DNA of 39,997 bases from an uncultured Chloroflexota bacterium (GTDB taxonomy: Bacteria > Chloroflexota > Chloroflexia > Chloroflexales > Chloroflexaceae), in NCBI GenBank assembly GCA_903915775.1, contig CAIWUD010000182.1, positions 1 through 39,997 of the forward strand, read 5' to 3'. Shown here one piece after another: positions 9,592 through 18,212 of this stretch. The position numbers and the translations under genes were made by a program. The notes under the pieces were generated by a model. It was not told the DNA's origin. It worked only from the letters and a program-made list of their open reading frames with translations, and did not search any database. Numbering within the stretch: position 1 is the stretch's first letter; each line of letters opens with the position of its first letter.

Positions 9592-10416
9592 TCAGAGGGT
9601 GAGCAGCGCCATCACCGTGGTGAGGGTGAGCAGAAGTACAAGCACTCCAATGAGCAGCATCGAGTGCAATCGCCGACCCTGCTTTGGCCGATCAGTATCC
9701 ATATATGGACTCAGATCAACATTGAGGAGCTTACTGTAAGCTCGTAGCGCCTCTCGTAGTTCGCTGCGCGGTACATAGCCAAACTCCTCCTGCTCGATTG
9801 CCTGGAGAAACTCCCAACGTATCCCGCATGCGACGCTCGCAGCGTGCAGACTGAGCCCCAGTTGCTGGCGTGCTCTGGCCATCTGCACGCCGAGGCGTGG
9901 TGAACGTACGGGCGGTTGGGGAGAAGGAGGCGGGACGGGAGGAGGAGAAACTGCCACCTCAGGGCTAGACAGTTTGAGTGAGGGAGGCGTGTTGAGTGGA
10001 GGCACACTGCTGGCTGGAGGGGATACGACGGTACGTGCCCGCCCGACACTGCTCTTACTCCTCCGCAGTACTGCCTCAATACGTGCTACCAGCTGCCCCT
10101 GGTTGAAGGGCTTGCTCAGATAGTCGTCGGCACCGCCGCTGAGACCACGGACAATATCCTCGTCACCATCTTTCGCTGTAAGCATGATGATCGGTATACG
10201 CGAACTTGATCGAATCTGACGACAAAGATCCCAACCACTTATTTCTGGCATCATCACATCAAGCAAAATAAGATCAGGTTGGCGTCGTGCAAGTTCGATC
10301 ATCGCCTCCTGGGAGCGCTGGTAGGTGACTATCTCATAGCCTGCACCACCGAGTTGATACTCGAGAAGTTGACAAATGAGCGGTTCGTCATCGATAGCTA
10401 TGATGTAGGTGCCCAT
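9592..10416 (-). CDS. Receiver domain + Pro-rich linker + RodZ-type HTH + C-terminal transmembrane helix
   Basis: IIAIDDEPLI, DLILLDVMMP, IIMLTAKD, LSKPF receiver residues; linker SPPPVPPPSPQPP; RLGVQMARARQQLGLSLHAASVACGIRWEFLQAIEQEEFGYVPRSELREALRAYSKLLNVD (RodZ/HTH_25-like); SMLLIGVLVLLLTLTTVMALLTL TM. Confidence 0.85.
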   Translation of the reverse strand: MGTYIIAIDDEPLICQLLEYQLGGAGYEIVTYQRSQEAMIELARRQPDLILLDVMMPEISGWDLCRQIRSSSRIPIIMLTAKDGDEDIVRGLSGGADDYLSKPFNQGQLVARIEAVLRRSKSSVGRARTVVSPPASSVPPLNTPPSLKLSSPEVAVSPPPVPPPSPQPPVRSPRLGVQMARARQQLGLSLHAASVACGIRWEFLQAIEQEEFGYVPRSELREALRAYSKLLNVDLSPYMDTDRPKQGRRLHSMLLIGVLVLLLTLTTVMALLTL

Positions 10417-10448
10417 ACGATCTCCACGTCGTAGCGTCCAAACAGACC

Positions 10449-13400
10449 TCAGCGGTCTAGAAGTGCCTCGGTGGCCCAGTGGCGATGTGCAACCGGCTGT
10501 GCGGGGTCGAGGACGATGCTGGCCAGTTGTTCATACGCGGTACTGGCGTGAGGACCTGGCTGATGGGCGATCACTCCTAGGCTCAAACAGCAACGCCGGC
10601 GTAAAACCGGTACATCAGCCTGCTCGCCCGGTTTGAGCATGGCAACAAGGCTGACGACAGCATCGGGGTGGGTAGAGTGAATGAGCGCAGCAGCGGCAGC
10701 CATGCGCACCTGGGGATGCTCATTGGCCGTCGTAACAATCGTGGTGAGGAGGGGCGAGTCAGGGGCGTATGTGACCACATGGGCAAGTGCCTGGAGCCGG
10801 AGGGCAAGGGGGGCGCTGCGGTCACTGAGTGGACTACTCAGGCGCTGGTCATGGGGGAGCAGGCGGGTCAGAATCGCATGCGCCTGAATGCGCAGTGGTG
10901 GCGCACTGGCCCGTAGATACTCGTTCAACAACGGTAGGTGCTCCTGGCTATCCACCTGCAGCAGCGCCTCGACTGCCGCAAGCCGAACCCCGGCCGGCGC
11001 AAGCGCATTCTGGCTAATACGTACCAGCAGTGGCGCAATATCCGCACTCTTCACCTCGGCGATAGCATCAATGACGGTGATGGCCTTCACCCCACTATTG
11101 CTCTGGATCAGATGGAGCAACTGGGTAATCGCCTCATGATCACCGGTACGGGCCAGGGTACGCTGGAGCGCCAGAGCGACTTCTGGTACCAACCGCTCGA
11201 CACGTAAGGCCTGGCGGATCGTAACGCGTGCGTCGGTACTGAGCTCTGCAGGAAGTGCCGTAGCCGCGATCACCCGTAGCGCAGATGGGGCCAAGCTATC
11301 GGCAGCGATCGCCACGAGCATTCTTATCGCTTCAGGATCGCTACTACGGGTAATTGCACTTACCGCGGCACTGCGCAGACGCGGATCACCCTTGGTAGCA
11401 CATGCAACACGGTAGAGTACGGGGAGCGCCTCACTGCGGCCAAAATTCCCCAGGGCAGTCGTGATCATGGCCTGTACAAACGGCTCATCACTATCCTGCT
11501 CCAGACGCTGACGCAGCGTGTCAAATGTCCGCGGGTGACTTCCCAGACACTCGATCGCCAGCCAACTCAGGTTGGGATGCGCACCGGAGAGTGCGAAGAT
11601 TGCCTGCAACTCCCCTGCAGGATCACTCACCTGCCCCAATGCCTTCAGCAGCGCACGGATGACCTCGGTACGCTGCTCGTTGTAGAGGCTCTGACGCAGG
11701 CGATCAATTACTGGCTTGCGCAATTCTGCACTGCTGCCGAGCTCGGCCAAGGCCGCCGCTGCAGCAGCCGCCAGACGGATGGCCTGCCGTTCGACAAGCT
11801 CCTCAATACGCGAGGGCGGATCGGCTAGCGTATCACCCTCAGCCAGAATATCGATGAGACTGAGGTGGAGCGACTCGGCCAGGGAAAGATCGACCCAAGC
11901 ATCTGCTGAGGTCTGCTCAAGCGCAGGAGCTACCCGGAGCCAGTTCTGGTGGAGCAACTCGGCCAACCGTGGTGCAAGGAGTGCAGTAAGTGGGGCCATA
12001 ACCTCTGTGGATCCAGTCTGGCCCAGTGCATACACAATCTGCTCACCAAGGATAGCATCAGTTGCCGAGTGGCGTAGCCCCGCAATGAGAGCTGTCGTGA
12101 CTGCAGCGCGTAGGGTGGGGCTGCGTCCGAGGTCGGCGAGCGCCATGGTCGCGGCTCGGCGCAGGAGGGGTGAGCCTGGGCTGGTCAGAATGGCAGAGAG
12201 CTCGGGTAGAGCTGCACCAATACCCAGATGCCCGATCTGGCGTGCAACCACGGCACGCAAGCCCACAATAAGCGTTGTGGTCGCCAAAAGCCGACGCAGG
12301 AGCGTGGCCTCATCATCGGCACGCTGGACAAGACAAGTCACCGCATGCATCCGCACACGCAAGGGAAGATCGGCCGTAATAATGGCCCTGATCAACGTGG
12401 CAGCAGCACTCTGATGCGTGATCGCGGTGATGGCATTGAGGGTGGCAATGCGCGTCTCGATGCTCGACTCCGGTCGAGCTAGCACTCTTCCAAAGGAGGC
12501 AAGGGCCTCTGTCGGCTCACCCCGAGCGAGTGCAAGCAGCGTCGCCTGCCGTAGCTCCGGTGCAGAGTCACTGGCGATGCGCTCGATCAGTGGTTGACTA
12601 TCCACAGCATGGACGGCCAGGATACGGAGAGCCATCGGAAGTTGTGGATCAGCCATGATCAGTGCCGCAGCCTGCGCCGAACGTTTGCCCGCAGTTGGCG
12701 CTGCAAGGAGCGTGGTAACCGCGTCGTAGAGGGGTGGTACGGCTAGGGTAGCTCGTGTTGAGGGGGAGCCCATTGCAGCAAGGTAAGCCCGTACCATCAG
12801 GGTTGAAGGGTAACGATGAGCAGGAGGGGTTCCAAGTTGATCGATGGTGTAAGGCTTTACAATGAGCTGATCGGCCGCTGCCCAACGGAGCCCATCAGGA
12901 GCTTCAGGGTGATCAATCAGGGTCAGCCAAAATTGGTGGGGATGATCGAGGTGCGGTGTGAGCAGAGCGAGCACCGTCAGTGTTCGTGGCTCATCAATAT
13001 GGCTGGCTGCAATGAAGATTCGCGGCAGTGCCGGAACTAGTTGGGTGAGCCAGGCTGCATCCACAGGGCGTGCCGCCGTCAGGAGTTGCTCGATGAGGCG
13101 TAGCCCGTAGATCGGCGCACGGTCGGGGGCCTCCCGAAGCGCGTTAATGATCGTCGAGAGGTGGGTGCGATCGGGGCTCAGTTGGCGCCCCCAGAGGAGA
13201 CCAAGGAGCGGGCTTGGATCCTTGAGCATCCCGGTAGCCAGGGGTACCACGGCGCTGCATACATCCACCGGGAGATCTAGCACGACTTTGGGATCGGTCC
13301 CACTGGCAAGCTCACGGGCCAGACGGTAGTGGCGGAGCAGTGTCCGTCCGACCACTGGGTTGCTCCACGTTCGCTGCTGGGCTAGGTCAGATTCGCTACT

Positions 13401-14204
13401 CAGCAGGCTGGTCGGTACCGCTTGTAGCTCCTCTACTAAGGGCTGTACAATGGCGAAAGCCCGGGCGTAGAGCTGTGCACGCGAGTCGGGGAGTCCGCTC
13501 AGTGGATAGGTGAGACTGAGGAGGATCAGGTCAGCTAGGCTTGGAGTAGGGCCAAGGCCCGGTAGTTCAGCCAGAACCGTGATGATTGGTGCAACACTAT
13601 CATGCGGGAGTAGATGTTGGAGAATGGCTTCGGCCTGTTCGCTCGTTGGCTCGGTAATGCGCAGTGTATCGAAGGCTGGCCAGGCACTGTGAAGCGGCAG
13701 AGCCACGATCGCACGCAACGCCGACCAACGTGGCGCCGTGGTGGTCAGAAACTGCTGCCAAATGGCGCGTCTTGAAGTTGTCAGTAGTTCCCAATCATCA
13801 ATGAGTAGGGCACCAGGCATGCCCCCATCAGCGAACGTGTTGGGCATACCAATCGCATGAAACGCTTCCATCACGATCGCTTGTGGCGAGAGGTCACTAT
13901 TGTCCACCTCAGGGAGGGGCAAATAGAGTATCGGCGCATCCTCGCTTGACGCAACCCAGCGCGAGACCGTCTGCATGAGTGCCAGGCTCCGTCCACTGAC
14001 CAGGGGGCCGTAGAGGCCCACGGGTTGACGGAGGGCTAGCACCGCGGCGGGATCAGGGAGCGGTGCAAGGCCAAGAGGGAGGCTCAGCAGGCGGCTGAGG
14101 AGCCGTGTGGCTGGTTCACCGGTAATCTGCTCCCGTAGGTTGGCACGATAGCGGCGCAGCGCACGCCCTCGGGGTAAGAATGGTAGCGTAGCAAGACTGG
14201 GCAT
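10449..14204 (-). CDS. Large HEAT-repeat protein with degenerate NACHT/STAND NTPase-like N-terminal region
   Basis: P-loop-like GPLVSGRS (Lys->Arg), Walker B-like GALLIDDWELL, sensor-like ALRAIVALPL; many HEAT-like repeats (e.g. LRLAAVEALLQVDSQEHLPLLNEYL). Confidence 0.8.
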   Translation of the reverse strand: MPSLATLPFLPRGRALRRYRANLREQITGEPATRLLSRLLSLPLGLAPLPDPAAVLALRQPVGLYGPLVSGRSLALMQTVSRWVASSEDAPILYLPLPEVDNSDLSPQAIVMEAFHAIGMPNTFADGGMPGALLIDDWELLTTSRRAIWQQFLTTTAPRWSALRAIVALPLHSAWPAFDTLRITEPTSEQAEAILQHLLPHDSVAPIITVLAELPGLGPTPSLADLILLSLTYPLSGLPDSRAQLYARAFAIVQPLVEELQAVPTSLLSSESDLAQQRTWSNPVVGRTLLRHYRLARELASGTDPKVVLDLPVDVCSAVVPLATGMLKDPSPLLGLLWGRQLSPDRTHLSTIINALREAPDRAPIYGLRLIEQLLTAARPVDAAWLTQLVPALPRIFIAASHIDEPRTLTVLALLTPHLDHPHQFWLTLIDHPEAPDGLRWAAADQLIVKPYTIDQLGTPPAHRYPSTLMVRAYLAAMGSPSTRATLAVPPLYDAVTTLLAAPTAGKRSAQAAALIMADPQLPMALRILAVHAVDSQPLIERIASDSAPELRQATLLALARGEPTEALASFGRVLARPESSIETRIATLNAITAITHQSAAATLIRAIITADLPLRVRMHAVTCLVQRADDEATLLRRLLATTTLIVGLRAVVARQIGHLGIGAALPELSAILTSPGSPLLRRAATMALADLGRSPTLRAAVTTALIAGLRHSATDAILGEQIVYALGQTGSTEVMAPLTALLAPRLAELLHQNWLRVAPALEQTSADAWVDLSLAESLHLSLIDILAEGDTLADPPSRIEELVERQAIRLAAAAAAALAELGSSAELRKPVIDRLRQSLYNEQRTEVIRALLKALGQVSDPAGELQAIFALSGAHPNLSWLAIECLGSHPRTFDTLRQRLEQDSDEPFVQAMITTALGNFGRSEALPVLYRVACATKGDPRLRSAAVSAITRSSDPEAIRMLVAIAADSLAPSALRVIAATALPAELSTDARVTIRQALRVERLVPEVALALQRTLARTGDHEAITQLLHLIQSNSGVKAITVIDAIAEVKSADIAPLLVRISQNALAPAGVRLAAVEALLQVDSQEHLPLLNEYLRASAPPLRIQAHAILTRLLPHDQRLSSPLSDRSAPLALRLQALAHVVTYAPDSPLLTTIVTTANEHPQVRMAAAAALIHSTHPDAVVSLVAMLKPGEQADVPVLRRRCCLSLGVIAHQPGPHASTAYEQLASIVLDPAQPVAHRHWATEALLDR

Positions 14205-14207
14205 AGA

Positions 14208-14261
14208 GTTAGCTCCGACTGCGTAAGAGAGATGCAGTCATCCACATGGATGCTAACGGAG
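14208..14261 (-). promoter_or_regulatory. Structured leader upstream of HEAT-protein gene with alternative pairings near the Shine-Dalgarno
   Basis: gttagc(14208-14213)/gctaac(14252-14257), gactgc(14217-14222)/gcagtc(14234-14239), atcc-acat-ggat(14240-14251), alternative ctccg(14213-14217)/cggag(14257-14261). Confidence 0.4.
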
Positions 14262-14364
14262 ATAGGCGTGTGCGTGGAGTGTTCCATCATTACAAAGATC
14301 TGACAAACGGCTGACAGTTCGGCGTACTATCCTGGTACCACCTTCCTATGCTATCATAGGCGGG

Positions 14365-14460
14365 GCATGGTTCAAATTGAGAGATCCAGAGGGCACAGCT
14401 CTCCACAAAAAACCAACCCAACCCTGGTGCACCATCGGTGCAGCCGAGATTGAACTGTAC
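14365..14460 (+). repeat. Copy of dispersed intergenic hairpin repeat
   Basis: gcatggttcaaattgagagatccagagggcacagctctccacaaaaaaccaacccaaccctggtgcaccatcggtgcagccgagattgaac. Confidence 0.7.
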
Positions 14461-14493
14461 CCACCATCCGTAACTAACACGAGGGACACCAAG

Positions 14494-15495
14494 ATGTATC
14501 GAGCAGACGCCAATCGTTACGAGCAGATGCGCTACCCGCGTTGCGGACGCAGCGGTCTCAGGCTCCCCGCAATTTCTCTTGGTTTGTGGCACAACTTTGG
14601 CGGGGTCGATCGGCTCGAAGATGCACGGGCCATGCTGCACCATGCTTTCGATCTCGGCATTACCCATATTGACCTGGCCAACAACTATGGTCCACCACCA
14701 GGATCGGCTGAAGAGACCTTTGGGCAGATCTTGCGCGACGATCTCCGACCCTACCGCGACGAACTGATCATCTCAACAAAGGCCGGCTACTACATGTGGC
14801 CAGGGCCTTATGGCGAGTGGGGTTCGCGGAAGTACCTGGTTGCCAGCCTAGACCAGAGTTTGCGTCGCATGGGCTTGGAGTACGTGGATATCTTTTACCA
14901 CCATCGCCCCGATCCAGCAACACCCCTCGAAGAGACGATGGCCGCCCTGGATCAGATTGTGCGCTCGGGGAAGGCGTTGTACGCAGGCATCTCCAACTAT
15001 GGTCCTGAGGATACCCGGGCTGCAGCGCACTTGCTGCGGCAACTCGGAACCCCTTGCCTCATCCATCAGCCAAAGTACCACATGTTCGACCGCTGGATTG
15101 AAGATGGGCTGGCCTCAGTACTGCGTGAAGAGGGGATAGGCTGTATCGTCTTCTCGCCCCTGGCCCAGGGACTGCTGACCGATCGCTACCTGGGTGGTAT
15201 CGTGGAGGGATCGCGAGCAGCTAAACCCCACGGCTTTCTGCGTCCCGAGCATATTACCGACGAGAAGATCGCCAAGGTACGGAAGCTCAACCTGCTGGCC
15301 CAGGAGCGCGGTCAGACGCTGGCACAGCTCGCCCTGGCCTGGGTCCTCCGTGAGCCAGCCGTTACCTCAGCCCTGATCGGTGCGAGCCACCCGCGGCAGA
15401 TCGAAGATGCCGTTGGTGCCCTCGCAGCTGGGCCGCTTCGTGAAGACGAACTTGCCGCAATTGAGGCTATCCTTGCCGGAGACGACCAACCGTAG
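14494..15495 (+). CDS. Aldo/keto reductase (YghZ/Kv-beta-like, L-glyceraldehyde 3-phosphate reductase type)
   Basis: [74 protein letters not shown]. Confidence 0.9.
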   Translation: MYRADANRYEQMRYPRCGRSGLRLPAISLGLWHNFGGVDRLEDARAMLHHAFDLGITHIDLANNYGPPPGSAEETFGQILRDDLRPYRDELIISTKAGYYMWPGPYGEWGSRKYLVASLDQSLRRMGLEYVDIFYHHRPDPATPLEETMAALDQIVRSGKALYAGISNYGPEDTRAAAHLLRQLGTPCLIHQPKYHMFDRWIEDGLASVLREEGIGCIVFSPLAQGLLTDRYLGGIVEGSRAAKPHGFLRPEHITDEKIAKVRKLNLLAQERGQTLAQLALAWVLREPAVTSALIGASHPRQIEDAVGALAAGPLREDELAAIEAILAGDDQP

Positions 15496-15502
15496 GAGTA
15501 GT

Positions 15503-16039
15503 ATGCACACGCGTGAAGAGACGTCGCAGCCAATCGAGCCACCACCCGACCATGGTAATAGCATCGGGGTACTGCGTCGGCGCGAGATCGAAGCAAGGAT
15601 CGTTGCCCCCCTCCTGGAAGCTCTGGGCCAGAACTTTGGCCACGATGCGGTGCGGCAGGTTGCTCGCGATACCATCGTACGCATCGCCCGCGAGCAAGGT
15701 GCGCAGTTAGCCACCCAGGTCGGCGGCGATGACCTTGCCCACTTTGAACAGACGATGGCTGCCTGGACACAGGATGATGCGCTGCGCATCGAGGTCGTGG
15801 AACGTGACGGTGAGCATTTTGGCTTCAATGTCACCCGCTGCCGCTATGCCGAGCTCTACCGCGCGCTTGGCATTCCCGAGTTGGGTGCCCTACTCTCCTG
15901 TAACCGCGACTACGCCCTCATCGAGGGTTTCAACCCTGCCGTTGAGTTGACACGTACCCAGACCATCATGCGGGGCGCCTCGCACTGCGATTTCCGCTAC
16001 CGCTTGCGCCGCCAAGATAGTCCCCCCAGCCAAGATTAG
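15503..16039 (+). CDS. L-2-amino-thiazoline-4-carboxylic acid hydrolase-like protein
   Basis: MHTREE...; [63 protein letters not shown] matches the family pattern as I recall it. Confidence 0.65.
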   Translation: MHTREETSQPIEPPPDHGNSIGVLRRREIEARIVAPLLEALGQNFGHDAVRQVARDTIVRIAREQGAQLATQVGGDDLAHFEQTMAAWTQDDALRIEVVERDGEHFGFNVTRCRYAELYRALGIPELGALLSCNRDYALIEGFNPAVELTRTQTIMRGASHCDFRYRLRRQDSPPSQD

Positions 16040-16047
16040 TACCAACC

Positions 16048-16240
16048 TGGGAGGTGGGGAGGGCTGTGCCCTCCACAAACAACTCCAACCGAAGTTGAAC
16101 CATGCCTTAGGTATGCTTTAACCCAGCTTGACCGTTCGACGGGAGGTGTGGAGGGCTTCGCCCTCCACAAAAAGCTCCAACTCAGCCCCGGTAGCACCAG
16201 CTAGATACGCTGGCGCAGCCAACGTTGAACCATGACTAAA
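16048..16240 (+). repeat. Two copies of dispersed intergenic hairpin repeat
   Basis: gggaggtggggagggctgtgccctccacaaa...gaagttgaaccatgcctta and gggaggtgtggagggcttcgccctccacaaa...gctggcgcagccaacgttgaaccatg. Confidence 0.85.
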
Positions 16241-16244
16241 ACAC

Positions 16245-16270
16245 AAACGCTGCACCGGGGTGCAGCGTTT
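16245..16270 (-). terminator. Perfect hairpin downstream of minus-strand tRNA cluster
   Basis: aaacgctgcacc-gg-ggtgcagcgttt: 12-bp perfect inverted repeat, T-rich on minus side. Confidence 0.6.
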
Positions 16271-16291
16271 GTCGCCTGGATGGGAGGGTGG

Positions 16292-16378
16292 CGGGGAGGG
16301 AGGGATTCGAACCCTCGACAGGGTTACCCCTGTAGCGGTTTAGCAAACCGCCGCACTAGGCCTCTATGCGACCTCCCC
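16292..16378 (-). tRNA. tRNA-Ser (GCT)
   Basis: RC: ggggaggtcgcatagaggcctagtgcggcggtttgctaaaccgc...gggttcgaatccctccctcccc; anticodon loop ttGCTaa, long variable arm. Confidence 0.92.
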
Positions 16379-16404
16379 GTACAGTGGGTGCTGTTGCGCC
16401 CTGG

Positions 16405-16492
16405 CGGAGGGGGTGGGATTCGAACCCACGGACCTTGTTGAAGGGCCTGACGTTTTCAAGACGTCCCCGTTCGGCCACTCCGGCACCCCTCC
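16405..16492 (-). tRNA. tRNA-Ser (TGA)
   Basis: RC: ggaggggtgccggagtggccgaacggggacgtcttgaaaacgtc...ggttcgaatcccaccccctcc; anticodon loop ctTGAaa, long variable arm. Confidence 0.92.
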
Positions 16493-16510
16493 AAATTTCG
16501 ATACGTGTGG

Positions 16511-16583
16511 CAGGCGGGACAGGAATCGAACCTGCAACCTGCGGATTTGGAGGCCGCTGCTCTGCCAATTGAGCTACCCGCCT
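16511..16583 (-). tRNA. tRNA-Trp (CCA)
   Basis: RC: aggcgggtagctcaattggcagagcagcggcctccaaatccgcaggttgcaggttcgattcctgtcccgcct; loop ctCCAaa. Confidence 0.9.
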
Positions 16584-16630
16584 ACGTACCGGGAGATAAT
16601 ACCACATCTCATCCCCCTTTGCAACCAGAA

Positions 16631-17800
16631 TCATCCCGCACTGCGGCGAAAGATAACCCGTAGCGCATCAGCCTCAAAGTAAGCATCCTGAGCACGGAGA
16701 CGGGCCAGGCTCTGAGGAAGGACGATACGGTGCCGATGCCAACCAACCGAGATCAGCAGTTCATCAGCGCTCTGGGCGAGATGCACCTGATCTTCCGAGG
16801 CAAAGGGGAGTGGGACAATCAGATCGTAGCCGCCATCCGTCTTCTCTACCCGCTGCACAGGGCCACGGTAGAGAAAGGCCGATGGATCACGATCGCTGAA
16901 GAGATGGTCGGCTAATCGTGAGAGATGCTCGCGACCTACCACTTCACGTTCGAAGTGGGGAGCACGGAGGATTGGGAGTGGCTCAAACATCTCGTTGACC
17001 TGCGGTGCATAGCCCTGTTGCATCTCACGCCAGGAGGCGAAGTGGCGATCCACATCAGGAGGAAGAATGCGGTTCACAACTACCGCATCAACCGCATAGC
17101 CAAAGAGACTCAGGTAGGTGAGACTCCGCTGGGCCTCGCGGATCACCATCTTCTCCAGGTTCATCACGATACGTGCCGTGGTAACCTGCTGATCGGTGAG
17201 AATATGCCGCACGTCGACCAAGGCATCAATAGCCTGTTGGGCTGAGGCAAGGACATCATCCTCAGCAATGGGCATGTCCGTTACCCGCTTTGCCACCGGG
17301 CGTACCACCTTGAGCAGCGCCCGTGCAATCGGGAAGAGGCGGGCGATCCACCAGCGCATAATGTCGGGTAAGGAGAGGAGGCGCAGGGTCTCACCCGTCG
17401 GTGCAGCATCGACCACCAGCACATCATACTTCTGCTCATCGTAGTGGCGCTTGATCTGGAGCAGGCTAAAGAGCTCCTCGGTGCCTGGGATGACCGAAAG
17501 TTCGCCCTGGGCGATCGTCTCGACACCCTGCCATGCGAGGAGATCGGCGAGATACTTGGAAACCTGTCCCCAACTCGACTCCAGCTCATGGAGTGCATTG
17601 ATCTCCTGAGCCCAGAGGTTGGGCTCGACGAGCAGTGGCTCGGCACGTAGCTCTACCCCTAACGAGTCGCCTAGTGAATGGGCAGCATCGGTGCTGAGAA
17701 TAATCGTGCGGTAACCGAGTTGAGCGCAACGAAGTGCAGTGGCGGCGGCAACACTTGTTTTGCCGACCCCACCTTTGCCAGTGTAGAAGAGGATGCGCAT
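16631..17800 (-). CDS. ArsA/GET3-family ATPase
   Basis: MRILFYTGKGGVGKTSVAAATAL deviant Walker A, STDAAHSLGDSLG, PGTEELFSLLQI, VVDAAPTGETLRLLSLPD. Confidence 0.92.
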   Translation of the reverse strand: MRILFYTGKGGVGKTSVAAATALRCAQLGYRTIILSTDAAHSLGDSLGVELRAEPLLVEPNLWAQEINALHELESSWGQVSKYLADLLAWQGVETIAQGELSVIPGTEELFSLLQIKRHYDEQKYDVLVVDAAPTGETLRLLSLPDIMRWWIARLFPIARALLKVVRPVAKRVTDMPIAEDDVLASAQQAIDALVDVRHILTDQQVTTARIVMNLEKMVIREAQRSLTYLSLFGYAVDAVVVNRILPPDVDRHFASWREMQQGYAPQVNEMFEPLPILRAPHFEREVVGREHLSRLADHLFSDRDPSAFLYRGPVQRVEKTDGGYDLIVPLPFASEDQVHLAQSADELLISVGWHRHRIVLPQSLARLRAQDAYFEADALRVIFRRSAG

Positions 17801-17874
17801 GGGGTAACCTATCTTCCATCCTTGCCCAAACCTTATAGTACACGCCACCGCTTGACTCTGCAACCACGAGTTAG

Positions 17875-18115
17875 GCATGCTTCAGTTTCGGCTGCGCCGG
17901 CTTGACACGCTGGCGGCACCAGGGCTGGGTTGGTTGTTTTTGTGGAGGGCTTCGCCCTCCACACCTCCCGTACACTGCCCACGCCAAGGTTGGGTGAGGT
18001 TTGTTTGTGGAGGGCACAGCACCCCATACCGCCCGTACGCTGCCCACGCCAAGGTTGGGTTGGTTTGTTTATGGAGGGCGCAGCACCCCATACCGCCCGT
18101 ACGCTCGTCATGCCG
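17875..18115 (-). repeat. Reverse-orientation dispersed repeat with the hairpin module amplified to three tandem copies
   Basis: ggcatgcttcagtttcggctgcgccgg...; tggagggc modules at 17942, 18008 and 18072 separated by gtac(a/g)ctgcccacgccaaggttgggt. Confidence 0.85.
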
Positions 18116-18164
18116 ATCTGAACTATTAGCTAGCTACTGGTGACCCTGCAACGCGGCACGGTGG

Positions 18165-18170
18165 TATAAT
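18165..18170 (+). promoter_or_regulatory. Putative -10 element upstream of alpha/beta hydrolase
   Basis: ggtggTATAATggccg. Confidence 0.4.
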
Positions 18171-18212
18171 GGCCGCAAACGCTGGTGTATCACCCTTGTC
18201 TCTGGTGAGTGT

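Noticed and set aside
10449-14204. PBS-lyase (phycobilisome) HEAT protein interpretation
   Set aside because: HEAT repeats resemble PBS-lyase HEATs but no phycobiliprotein context; annotation by that name would mislead.
17920-18112. Possible CRISPR array
   Set aside because: Repeat units are ~65 bp with conserved 'spacers', no cas genes, and the unit belongs to the dispersed hairpin family.
17833-18143. Overlapping ORFs on both strands (e.g. 17833..18111, 17877..18143, 17882..18091)
   Set aside because: They translate the triplicated intergenic hairpin repeat; repetitive WRA.PS/HK peptides reflect the DNA repeat and not a protein.
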